In this document: piece after piece, positions 34,993 through 43,335 of the stretch
Layout of the letters: the number at the start of each line of letters is the position of its first letter
How positions within the stretch are numbered: the first letter of the stretch is position 1
Origin: Aestuariivirga sp.
GTDB taxonomy: Bacteria > Pseudomonadota > Alphaproteobacteria > Rhizobiales > Aestuariivirgaceae
Reading direction: 5' to 3'
Length of the DNA: 64,000 nucleotides
Assembly: GCF_020252395.1 (NCBI RefSeq)
Contig: NZ_JADCDB010000030.1
Span: 62,001-126,000 of the forward strand
Notes under the pieces: model-generated
Seen by the model: only the letters and a program-made list of their open reading frames with translations
Databases searched by the model: none
Told to the model about the DNA's origin: nothing
Made by a program: the position numbers and the translations under genes

Positions 34993-35462
34993 CCGTTTCC
35001 ATCGAGGTCGAGGATGATGCCTGGGCGGCCATGGCCGGGCTTGTTAAACTTGCGCATTCGGCAGTCGAAGCCGCCCTCGCAGAAGTCGGACGCGACGGCA
35101 GCAATTGCAATGTCGCCGTGCTGTTTGCGGACGATGCCGCGATCGCCGAAATCAATGCCGAGTGGCGCGGAAAGGACAAGCCGACCAATGTCCTGTCATT
35201 TCCGATTCCCGGCGGCATGCCGGTGCCGGAGGGTGAGCCGCGTTCGCTGGGTGACATCGTCCTTGCCCATGGGGTGATCGCCCGCGAGGCAGCGGCGCAG
35301 GGCAAGACATTGCGTGACCACACCGCCCACCTTATTGTTCATGGCACCTTGCATCTTCTGGGCTACCACCACGACGGCAACGCCGAGGCCGAGGAGATGG
35401 AAGCACTTGAGTCGCGCATTCTGAAAGGCCTGGGAATTTCCGACCCTTATGAGCGAGACTGA
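34989..35462 (+). CDS. ybeY: rRNA maturation endoribonuclease YbeY
   Basis: A 157-residue zinc-dependent RNase needed for 16S rRNA 3'-end processing and ribosome quality control. The metal site is the conserved HLIVHGTLHLLGYHHD, with three histidines. NVLSFPIPGG is the second family block. It overlaps phoH by four bases and the following CBS-domain gene by fourteen, so all three are translated as a unit. Confidence 0.93.
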   Translation: MTVSIEVEDDAWAAMAGLVKLAHSAVEAALAEVGRDGSNCNVAVLFADDAAIAEINAEWRGKDKPTNVLSFPIPGGMPVPEGEPRSLGDIVLAHGVIAREAAAQGKTLRDHTAHLIVHGTLHLLGYHHDGNAEAEEMEALESRILKGLGISDPYERD

Positions 35463-36462
35463 CCGCCCGGGCGGCACGGCGCCCCCCGACACCTCACGGG
35501 AGAGCCTCTGGCAACGCCTGAGAAGCCGCTTTGGCCGCAACCGGGACGTTGGCCTGCGCGAAAGCCTTGAGGGCGCAATCGAAAGCCACGAGGCGCAAAA
35601 CCCCGGCGAGACGGTGGGCGAGGAAGCCAAGTCGATGATGCTCAACATCATCGAATTCTCCGGCCTCCGCGTCGACGACGTGATGGTGCCGCGCGTCGAC
35701 ATCGTGGCAGTCGACGAGACCGGCAGCATGCAGGAGCTGCTGTCGAAGTTCATCGATGCCAACCACTCCCGCATGCCGGTCTACCGCGAAACGCTGGACG
35801 GCATCACCGGTATGATACACGTCAAGGACTTCCTGCGCTGGATGGCTTCGCGCGGCACGCGCAAGCGCCGCGCCGCGAAGACCGAGAAGACCGGGACGGC
35901 GGCGCCGCCCGGCCTCAGCATTGCCGCCACCGCGCTGTCGACCACGGTGAAGCAGGCTGGCCTCAATCGCGAGGTGCTGTTCGTTCCGCCTTCCATGCCG
36001 GCCACCGACCTCCTCGTGCGGATGCAGGCAAGCCGAACCCATCTTGCTATCGTCATCGACGAATATGGCGGCACCGAGGGGCTGGTATCGATCGAGGATC
36101 TTGTGGAAGTGATTGTCGGCGACATTGCTGACGAGCACGACACCGAAGAGGACCTCGAGATCAAGCAGCTGGAGGAGGGAATCCGCTTGGCGGATGGACG
36201 CGTCGATCTTGCGCAGCTCGAAGCCCAGCTTGGCGTCGACCTGTTGCCGGAGGACGAGGAGGAGGAAGCCGACACGCTGGCAGGACTCATCTTCAAGATC
36301 GCCGGCCGCGTACCGGCGCGCGGCGAGATTATCCGGCATGAAAGCGGCCTTGAGTTCGAGATCCTCGACTCCGATCCCCGCCGGGTGAGGCGGGTACGAA
36401 TCAATTCCCGCAATGTGAGCCTGCCGAATGCCGAGATCGCAGGCGATGGATCTCCTGGCTGA
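35449..36462 (+). CDS. CorC/TlyC-family CBS-domain protein
   Basis: A 337-residue cytoplasmic protein with two CBS domains (MVPRVDIVAVDETGSMQELL; FVPPSMPATDLLVRMQASR) and a C-terminal CorC_HlyC transporter-associated domain (AGLIFKIAGRVPARGEIIRHE). It is named hemolysin C/TlyC or magnesium-cobalt efflux CorC by homology; in the ybeY neighbourhood it is usually linked to membrane or ion homeostasis, and a real haemolytic function is doubtful. In relatives lnt often follows; here comM follows after 58 bases. Confidence 0.88.
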   Translation: MSETDRPGGTAPPDTSRESLWQRLRSRFGRNRDVGLRESLEGAIESHEAQNPGETVGEEAKSMMLNIIEFSGLRVDDVMVPRVDIVAVDETGSMQELLSKFIDANHSRMPVYRETLDGITGMIHVKDFLRWMASRGTRKRRAAKTEKTGTAAPPGLSIAATALSTTVKQAGLNREVLFVPPSMPATDLLVRMQASRTHLAIVIDEYGGTEGLVSIEDLVEVIVGDIADEHDTEEDLEIKQLEEGIRLADGRVDLAQLEAQLGVDLLPEDEEEEADTLAGLIFKIAGRVPARGEIIRHESGLEFEILDSDPRRVRRVRINSRNVSLPNAEIAGDGSPG

Positions 36463-36520
36463 TCCAAAGTTTTGACTGATATTGCAACCTCCTGTAACGT
36501 CACTTTCTGGAGGATCGGGA

Positions 36521-38053
36521 ATGACGTCTCGCGCGGCAACGGTGGCGTTCCAGGGCATTGAGGCCGTGCCCGTGGACGTACAGGCGCACTTCCTGTCCGG
36601 GCAAGTCGCCTTCAGCGTGGTGGGGCTTGGCGATAAAGCAGTCGCCGAAAGCCGGGAGCGCATCCGCGCCGCCCTCCATGCCATCGGGCTGGCTCTCCCC
36701 GGCAAGCGGCTCGTCGTCAACCTCTCACCTGCAGACCTGCCCAAGGAAGGCAGCCATTTCGACCTGCCGATCACCCTCGCGGTGCTGGCGGCGCTTGGCA
36801 TTATCCCGCAGGATTTCCTCACCCGCTATGTGGCCATGGGGGAATTGGCGCTCGACGGCGCGCTGATGGCCGTTTCCGGCGTGCTGCCCGCCGCCATCGC
36901 CGCCAATGGGCGCGACATGGGCCTGATCTGTCCGAAAGCCTCGGGGCCGGAGGCCGCCTGGGCGGCGGAGGACGCCGACATTCTCGCACCCGAAAACCTG
37001 ATCCAGCTGATCAACCATGTGCGGGGAACGCAAGTCCTGACCCGGCCCAAGCCCGCCGTGGCGGCGGAGGCCGAACAACTTCCCGATCTGAAGGACGTCA
37101 AGGGTCAGGAGACCGGCAAGCGCGCGCTCGAGGTGGCGGCAGCCGGCGGCCATCACTTCCTGATGGTGGGTCCTCCCGGGGCGGGTAAATCCATGCTGGC
37201 GCAGCGCCTCCCCTCAATACTGCCGCCCCTCGACTCGCGCGAGATGCTGGATATCAGCATGGTGGCTTCGCTTGCCGGAGAACTGTCGAACGGCCAACTG
37301 TCGCGCCGCCGCCCGTTCCGTGCGCCTCATCACTCCGCTTCCATGCCGGCACTGGTGGGTGGGGGCCTCCGCGCCAAGCCGGGAGAGATGGCGCTTGCCC
37401 ACCATGGTGTGCTTTTTCTTGACGAGCTACCCGAATTTCAGCCTCGCGTGCTCGAGTCTCTGCGCCAGCCCATGGAGACGGGAGAGACGGTCGTAGCCCG
37501 CGTCAACTATCACGTCACCTATCCTGCCCGTTTCCAGCTGGTGGCGGCCATGAACCCCTGCAAGTGCGGCTTTGCCGGGCAACCTGGCCACATCTGCCGC
37601 AATGGCCCGCGCTGCGCAGCCGATTACCAAGCGCGCATTTCCGGCCCACTCCTCGACCGCATGGACATCCAAATCGAATTGGCGGCGGTGAAGGCGTCAG
37701 ACCTGAGCCTGCCGCCACCCATGGAGTCGAGCGAGGACGTGGCGCGCCGCGTTCTGGCAGCCCGGCGGATTCAGGCCCAGCGCTTTGCCGCGCTCGGCAA
37801 GCCCGAATTGCGCACCAATGCCGAGGCTGACGGAGCGTTGCTGGAAGACATCTCCCGGCCCGATCAGCCGGGCCTCACACTGCTGCGGGACGCGGCAGAT
37901 GCGATGAAGCTCTCGGCGCGCGGCTACCACCGCGTGCTGAGGGTGGCGCGTACGCTAGCCGACCTGGACCGGCGCGAGCAGGTGGCGCGCATTCACATCG
38001 CCGAGGCCCTGAGTTACCGGCAGAAGCTGGCCGCGTTCGTTTCAGCCGCGTGA
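36521..38053 (+). CDS. comM: YifB/ComM-family AAA ATPase (Mg-chelatase-like)
   Basis: A 510-residue protein with an N-terminal Lon-protease-like domain (VVGLGDKAVAESRERIRAAL), a central AAA domain with Walker A VGPPGAGKSMLAQRLPSILP and Walker B LFLDELPEF, and a C-terminal magnesium-chelatase-type domain. In Vibrio ComM is a helicase that drives branch migration during natural transformation and it is kept widely outside competent bacteria. The ATG at 36521 is chosen for GGAGG seven bases upstream. It stands between the tlyC run and a hybrid kinase gene. Confidence 0.9.
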   Translation: MTSRAATVAFQGIEAVPVDVQAHFLSGQVAFSVVGLGDKAVAESRERIRAALHAIGLALPGKRLVVNLSPADLPKEGSHFDLPITLAVLAALGIIPQDFLTRYVAMGELALDGALMAVSGVLPAAIAANGRDMGLICPKASGPEAAWAAEDADILAPENLIQLINHVRGTQVLTRPKPAVAAEAEQLPDLKDVKGQETGKRALEVAAAGGHHFLMVGPPGAGKSMLAQRLPSILPPLDSREMLDISMVASLAGELSNGQLSRRRPFRAPHHSASMPALVGGGLRAKPGEMALAHHGVLFLDELPEFQPRVLESLRQPMETGETVVARVNYHVTYPARFQLVAAMNPCKCGFAGQPGHICRNGPRCAADYQARISGPLLDRMDIQIELAAVKASDLSLPPPMESSEDVARRVLAARRIQAQRFAALGKPELRTNAEADGALLEDISRPDQPGLTLLRDAADAMKLSARGYHRVLRVARTLADLDRREQVARIHIAEALSYRQKLAAFVSAA

Positions 38054-38127
38054 GGCCGTTTACGGATTTTTCACCACATACATCCGCGCATAGAACATTC
38101 GAAAGCGGCGCATGGCATGCTCAATTC

Positions 38128-39969
38128 ATGCGCCTGAAACCTCACACGGAAGCCGTGATTTCCCCAGTCTCACCCGCCGCTGCCGCCGGCCCGGCCGGCG
38201 TGAATCACAGCGGGCTCATCGCCTCTGCCGCGCTTATGCTGCTGTTAGCCGGGATTGCCGCGGCGCCGGCGCTTCCTTCCCTGCCACCAAGTGTAACAGC
38301 GGCGATGGCAGCGATCGGACTCCTCATATCCGCCGGGCTGGCGCTGGGCCACATTATCTGGCGCAAGTCCACCGACCGCCGGCTGATGCAGCTTGCCGCC
38401 GCCGCTGAAGCCCTGCAAGAGGCCAATCTTCGCGCCGAGGCATCCAACGTCGCGAAATCGCGTTTTCTGGCGATCACCAGCCATGAGATCCGTACGCCGA
38501 TCAATGGCATCCTCGGCATGATCAGCCTGCTGCTGGAAACGCCACTCACACTCGAGCAGCGTAACTATGCCCGGACTGCCGATTCCTCCGCGCGCGCGCT
38601 GCTCTCGATTGTCGATGAACTGCTCGATGCCTCGATCGCCGAGCGGCGGAACGTCGACGTCTCGGAGGAACCCTTCGACCTTGCGGCCCTGATCGAATCG
38701 GTCACCGAGCTGCTAGCGCCGCGCGCGCATGCCAAGGGGATCGAAATCTCGAGTTTCATCTCCATGCGAATCCCGCCGCAGATCCGAGGCGACGAGCGCC
38801 GGCTGCGGCAGGTCCTCCTAAATCTGTGCGGCAACGCAATCAAATTCACGCCCTCGGGCGGCGTCGGCATCAGTGCAAGACTGCGCAACGACAGCAAACT
38901 GGTCATTACAGTGAGCGATTCCGGCATCGGCATGTCCGAGGCGGAGCAGCAGCGTGTCTTCGAGGAGTTCACCCAGGCCAACGACGGCACGCGCAAGATA
39001 TACGGAGGAACAGGTCTGGGCCTGACGATTTCGCGCCGCCTTGTCGAGGCCATGAGCGGCGAAATCTCGGTGCGGTCCGCGCCGGGCGAAGGATCGTCGT
39101 TCGATATCGTTCTGCCCTTCGCCGAAGCCTTGCAGGCGGGCACGACGGACTTGCTGAGCCGCCGCTGCTTCGCGCTGGCTGCGGCGCCCTCGATCACCGC
39201 CAACCACATCCGCGAGACACTGGAAGACAGCGGTGCAAACGTGCGGATGTTGAATCATCCGCATGAGCTGCTCCGGTTTCTTGGCGATGCGGATGCCACC
39301 TCCCATACGACCGTGCTTTGCGACAGCGAATTCGCCGAGATCCTGCACAATACCTGGCCGCAACTGGGCAGCGGACGGGAGCAACGCGTCTACCTGATGT
39401 TGCGCAGCGAGGAACGGCGGCAGTTTGCCGATCACCTGGCCAAGAACTTCTCCGGCTACCTTCTGAAGCCCTTCCGCCGCCATTCACTACTGCGGCTTGT
39501 CACGCTTCGTGACGAGATGCCTACCCCTGCCGCCACCCTGCAGCCGGAACGCGACGTCATCTTCCTCCAGCCGAGGCGTCAGATTCATGTACTGCTGGCG
39601 GAGGACAACCCCGTAAACACGCTGCTGGCCAGCACGCTTCTGCGCCGCGAAGGCTACAACGTGACCACCGCCAGCAACGGTAAGGATGTGTTGCAGATCC
39701 TTGCGGCCGGCAAGCGGCCCGACATCGTGATTATGGACGTGGAGATGCCGGTGCTCGACGGACTTGAGGCAACCCGCAGCATCCGCCGCAAGGAGGCAGA
39801 CCGCGGCCTGCCGCGGATCCCCATCCTCGCCCTCACCGCCAACGTGCGGCGCCAGGACATCGACTCCTGCCTTGACGCAGGCATGGACGGCTATCTGTCC
39901 AAGCCCTTCGACCGTGATGCGCTGGAGGAAGCGATCTCGCGCCTGATGAAGCGCCAAGTCGTGGCCTGA
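38128..39969 (+). CDS. Hybrid sensor histidine kinase with one degenerate and one true receiver
   Basis: A 613-residue membrane kinase. Two hydrophobic segments (about residues 30-80) lead to a HisKA domain ([21 protein letters not shown], with the phospho-histidine) and an ATPase domain ([30 protein letters not shown]). A receiver-like region ending [12 protein letters not shown] lacks a clear acidic pocket and appears degenerate; the final receiver has LLAEDNPVN, the acceptor aspartate in [12 protein letters not shown] and LSKPF. No sensory domain other than the membrane part is visible. A GTG at 38050 overlapping comM would add 26 residues of intergenic-looking sequence and is not preferred. 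Confidence 0.82.
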   Translation: MRLKPHTEAVISPVSPAAAAGPAGVNHSGLIASAALMLLLAGIAAAPALPSLPPSVTAAMAAIGLLISAGLALGHIIWRKSTDRRLMQLAAAAEALQEANLRAEASNVAKSRFLAITSHEIRTPINGILGMISLLLETPLTLEQRNYARTADSSARALLSIVDELLDASIAERRNVDVSEEPFDLAALIESVTELLAPRAHAKGIEISSFISMRIPPQIRGDERRLRQVLLNLCGNAIKFTPSGGVGISARLRNDSKLVITVSDSGIGMSEAEQQRVFEEFTQANDGTRKIYGGTGLGLTISRRLVEAMSGEISVRSAPGEGSSFDIVLPFAEALQAGTTDLLSRRCFALAAAPSITANHIRETLEDSGANVRMLNHPHELLRFLGDADATSHTTVLCDSEFAEILHNTWPQLGSGREQRVYLMLRSEERRQFADHLAKNFSGYLLKPFRRHSLLRLVTLRDEMPTPAATLQPERDVIFLQPRRQIHVLLAEDNPVNTLLASTLLRREGYNVTTASNGKDVLQILAAGKRPDIVIMDVEMPVLDGLEATRSIRRKEADRGLPRIPILALTANVRRQDIDSCLDAGMDGYLSKPFDRDALEEAISRLMKRQVVA

Positions 39970-40033
39970 CGGCCGTCGTCGAACTTTCGCTCCTCCGTTG
40001 TCTGTGGCAAACAGATAAGGGGAGTGACCGACA

Positions 40034-40882
40034 CTGCAGACATCACCGGACATCAGCGCCGAAAAGGGCGGCCTGCTTCTGCGACAGGCCAGCGGGCCTG
40101 ACGAGGTCTCCGCCTGCCAGCTGCTTCGGTACAAGGTATTCTACGATGAGCTGGGCGCGACGCCCGTCGGCGAAATGGCGTCACGGCGCATGGACGGAGA
40201 CTGCTTCGACGCGATCTGCGACCATCTTGTGGTGGTGAAGCGGAGTGATTCCGCCGTCAAAGATGCCATTTTCCTCCGCGACGGTGAGCTGATCGGCACC
40301 TATCGCTTGCTGCGGCAAGAGGTGGCCGAGGCTTTTGGCGGCTTCTACACGCAGGCTGAATTCGACATCGCGCCGCTGATTGTCGCACACCCGCGCTTGC
40401 GCTTTCTGGAACTTGGGCGCTCCTGCGTGCTGAGGCCTTACCGCACAAAGCCGGTGGTCGAATTATTGTGGCAGGGAATCTGGAATTATGTGCGTGCCCA
40501 CCGCATGGACGTGATGCTCGGATGTGCAAGCCTGGAGGGCACACAGCCCGGCGCGCACGCCCTGCCGCTGAGCTTCCTCGCCACGGCCGCAGCACCCCCG
40601 GAATGGGCGGTGCGCGCGCACGACAGCCACCGCATCGAAATGCGCCGCCTGCCGCACGACGGAATCGACACGAGGCGGGCGCTGAGGCAACTGCCTCCGC
40701 TCGTCAAGGGCTACCTCCGCCTCGGCTGCTACATCGGTGACGGCGCGGTAATCGACCGTCAGTTCAACACCATCGACGTGCTGATTATTCTGCCAGTCTC
40801 AGCCATCCATCCGCGCTACTTCGCTCATTTCGGAGCGCCCTGCACAATGGGCCCTCAGGTGCATGAGCAGGCGAGGGCCTGA
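40034..40882 (+). CDS. olsB: Ornithine-acyl carrier protein N-acyltransferase (OlsB), unusual start
   Basis: Transfers a 3-hydroxyacyl group from acyl-ACP to ornithine, the first step of ornithine-lipid synthesis. The homologous sequence begins upstream of the first ATG (40175): LLLRQASGPDEVSACQLLRYKV and FYDELGA are typical OlsB and in frame. Between the in-frame TGA at 40025 and 40175 there is no ATG, GTG or TTG. CTG 40034 lies nine bases behind GGGGAG; alternatively GTG 40024 in another frame (MTDTADIT) would need a frameshift. Core motifs FLELGRSCVL, VELLWQGIWNY, PPLVKGYLRLG and FNTIDVLIILP are intact. The last 11 or so residues come from repeat copy C. Confidence 0.82.
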   Translation: MQTSPDISAEKGGLLLRQASGPDEVSACQLLRYKVFYDELGATPVGEMASRRMDGDCFDAICDHLVVVKRSDSAVKDAIFLRDGELIGTYRLLRQEVAEAFGGFYTQAEFDIAPLIVAHPRLRFLELGRSCVLRPYRTKPVVELLWQGIWNYVRAHRMDVMLGCASLEGTQPGAHALPLSFLATAAAPPEWAVRAHDSHRIEMRRLPHDGIDTRRALRQLPPLVKGYLRLGCYIGDGAVIDRQFNTIDVLIILPVSAIHPRYFAHFGAPCTMGPQVHEQARA

Positions 40883-40953
40883 ACTTGCGCCAAATTTCGG
40901 ATCTGGAGCATCTCTCGCATCGCGGTTGAGCCCATTTGCTCGCGCGATGCTCT
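40849..40953 (+). repeat. 105-bp dispersed intergenic repeat, copy C, overlapping both flanking genes
   Basis: Aligned without gaps to copy A at about 81 of 105 bases. Its first 34 bases form the 3' coding end of olsB including the stop codon, and its last two bases fall in the maeB stop codon. GAGCATC and GATGCTC mark the right-hand palindrome as in copy A; the left-hand hairpin is imperfect here. It is again in a convergent junction, with the same orientation as the other copies. Confidence 0.8.
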
Positions 40954-43222
40954 AACGGTTGATGTCGTAGGCCGCTATGGCGGCGAGATTCAGAATCTCG
41001 GAGGCGGTGGCCGACATCGCCGCGATTTGCACCGGCCGATCGAGACCCGTGAGCAGAGGTCCTACGACGGTGACGCCACCCAGCTGCTGCAGCATCTTGG
41101 TCGATATCGAGGCCGAATGCGCGGCCGGCATGACCAGAACATTGGCAGGACCCGTAAGACGGCAGAAGGGATAGAGCGCCATGGCCTCGCGCGACAATGC
41201 GACATCCGCAGCCATTTCGCCGTCATACTCGAAGTCAACGTTACGGCGGTCGAGCACGCCCACGGCATCGCGCACATAGGCGGCGCGTTCGCCCCGCGGA
41301 TAACCGAAGGTCGAATAGGACAGGAAGGCGACACGCGGCTCGTAACCGAAGCGGCGGGCCACGCCCGCGGCCTCCTGGGCAATGTCGGCCAGCTCATCGG
41401 GGGACGGCAGTTCATGGATCGAGGTGTCAGCAATGAAGACCGTCCGTCCACGGACGAGCGCCATGGAAACGCCGATCGGGCGATGGCCAGGCCGGTTGTC
41501 GATCGCCTGGCGCACGTTGTCGAGGGCCGCGGAGAAGTTGCGGGTGAGGCCCGTCACCATCGCGTCCGCATCGCCCATCGCCACCATGCAGGCGGCGAAG
41601 ACATTTCGGTCCTGGTTCACCATGCGCTGGCAATCGCGCAGCAGGAAGCCGTTTCGCTGCAGGCGTTCGTAGAGGAAGTTGGCATAGTCGATGTTGCGTT
41701 CGGAGACGCGGGCGTTGGAGATTTCCACATTCTCGTTCAGTTCGAGTCCGCTGCTCGACAGCGTCTGCTGAATCTGCACCTCGCGGCCGATCAGGATGGC
41801 GCGGCCGAGGCCAGCACTGGCATAGCTGTTGGCGGCCCGGATCATGCGGTCTTCCTCGCCTTCGGCAAAGACGACGCGTTTAGGCGCCACGCGCACCTTG
41901 CCGAAGACGCTATGCAGGGTGCCCGCGATGGGATCGAGGCGGGCCGAGAGTGTATGGGCGTATTGATCGAGATCGGCGATGTGACGCCGCGCCACGCCGC
42001 TTTCCATCGCCGCCTTAGCCACCGCCACAGGGATGGTGGAGATGAGGCGCGGGTCGAAGGGCACAGGGATCAGATAATCGCGGCCGAACGAAGGGCGGGG
42101 GCCATGATAGGCGGCCGCCACCTCGTCCGGCACGTCCTCGCGGGCAAGGCCGGCGAGCGCGTGGGCGGCCGCGATCTTCATCTCGTCGTTGATGGTGCGG
42201 GCGCGCACGTCCAGCGCGCCGCGGAAGATATACGGGAAGCCCAGAACGTTGTTGATCTGGTTGGGGTAGTCGGAGCGGCCTGTGGCCATGATCGCGTCCT
42301 GGCGCAGTTTCAGCACATCCTCCGGCGTGATCTCCGGGTCCGGGTTCGCCATGGCGAAAATGATGGGGTTCGCGGCCATGCTCTTGACCATGGCGGGCGT
42401 CAGCGCGCCGGCAACCGAGAGGCCGAAGAACACGTCCGCTCCCTCCATGGCATCGGCCAGTGACCGCGCCTTGGTATCCGCCGCATGGGCCGACTTCCAC
42501 TGGTTCATGCCCTCGGTGCGGCCCTTGTAGACCACGCCCTTGGAGTCGGCGAGGATGACATTGCCATTGGGCACGCCCAGCGATTTGATGAGCTCGACAC
42601 AGGCGATGGCGGCGGCGCCTGCGCCATTGCACACGATCTTTGCCGTCTTAAGGTCGCGCTTCGTCAGATGAAGAGCGTTGATCAGGCCGGCGGTGGCGAT
42701 GATGGCCGTGCCGTGCTGATCGTCGTGAAAGACCGGGATATCCATCATCTCGCGCAGACGCTGCTCGATGATGAAGCAATCGGGCGCCTTGATGTCCTCC
42801 AGGTTGATGCCGCCGAAGGAAGGGCCGAGATAGCGCACGGCGTTGATGAACTGCTCGACGTCCTTGGTATCGACCTCGAGGTCGATCGAATCGACGTCGG
42901 CGAAGCGCTTGAATAGCACGGCCTTGCCCTCCATCACGGGCTTGGAGGCCAGCGCGCCGAGATCGCCTAAGCCCAAGATGGCCGTGCCGTTGGAAATGAC
43001 GGCCACGAGGTTCCCCTTCGCCGTGTAATCGTATGCCGTCTCCGGCGCCTCGGCAATACGGCGAACCGGGACGGCGACACCGGGACTGTAGGCCAGCGAC
43101 AGGTCACGCTGGGTTGCCATGGGTTTGGTTGGGGTGATTTCCAGCTTGCCAGGCTTGCCGCGCTGGTGGAATTGCAGGGCTTCCTCATCGGTGATGGTCG
43201 GACGGCGCGGTTTCTGGTCCAT
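40952..43222 (-). CDS. maeB: NADP-dependent malic enzyme with phosphotransacetylase-like domain
   Basis: A 756-residue MaeB/Tme-type enzyme that decarboxylates malate to pyruvate with NADP. The N-terminal 430 residues are the malic enzyme (SLAYSPGVAVPVR, VFHDDQHGTAIIATAGL, NGAGAAAIACVELI); the C-terminal 320 residues resemble phosphate acetyltransferase (FAEGEEDRMIRAA, GPANVLVMPAAHSASISTKMLQQ) and are thought to be regulatory. AGGGCAAAG before the ATG suits a ribosome site. It is divergent from mutS and convergent with olsB, the same neighbours as in rhizobia as I recall. Confidence 0.95.
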   Translation of the reverse strand: MDQKPRRPTITDEEALQFHQRGKPGKLEITPTKPMATQRDLSLAYSPGVAVPVRRIAEAPETAYDYTAKGNLVAVISNGTAILGLGDLGALASKPVMEGKAVLFKRFADVDSIDLEVDTKDVEQFINAVRYLGPSFGGINLEDIKAPDCFIIEQRLREMMDIPVFHDDQHGTAIIATAGLINALHLTKRDLKTAKIVCNGAGAAAIACVELIKSLGVPNGNVILADSKGVVYKGRTEGMNQWKSAHAADTKARSLADAMEGADVFFGLSVAGALTPAMVKSMAANPIIFAMANPDPEITPEDVLKLRQDAIMATGRSDYPNQINNVLGFPYIFRGALDVRARTINDEMKIAAAHALAGLAREDVPDEVAAAYHGPRPSFGRDYLIPVPFDPRLISTIPVAVAKAAMESGVARRHIADLDQYAHTLSARLDPIAGTLHSVFGKVRVAPKRVVFAEGEEDRMIRAANSYASAGLGRAILIGREVQIQQTLSSSGLELNENVEISNARVSERNIDYANFLYERLQRNGFLLRDCQRMVNQDRNVFAACMVAMGDADAMVTGLTRNFSAALDNVRQAIDNRPGHRPIGVSMALVRGRTVFIADTSIHELPSPDELADIAQEAAGVARRFGYEPRVAFLSYSTFGYPRGERAAYVRDAVGVLDRRNVDFEYDGEMAADVALSREAMALYPFCRLTGPANVLVMPAAHSASISTKMLQQLGGVTVVGPLLTGLDRPVQIAAMSATASEILNLAAIAAYDINR

Positions 43223-43335
43223 GTCTTTGCCCTAAAAAACAATTCTCGACTGCGAACCAGTTAGACTAGAGAGGTGGGGGGAGACACTCAAGCGCTCCGA
43301 AATGGCCGCTTTTACCTCTTTAGTGGATTCCTGCT

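Noticed and set aside
41027-42463. 478-codon plus-strand open frame within maeB
   Set aside because: Antisense shadow of a complete malic enzyme; histidine- and arginine-rich with no recognisable domain.
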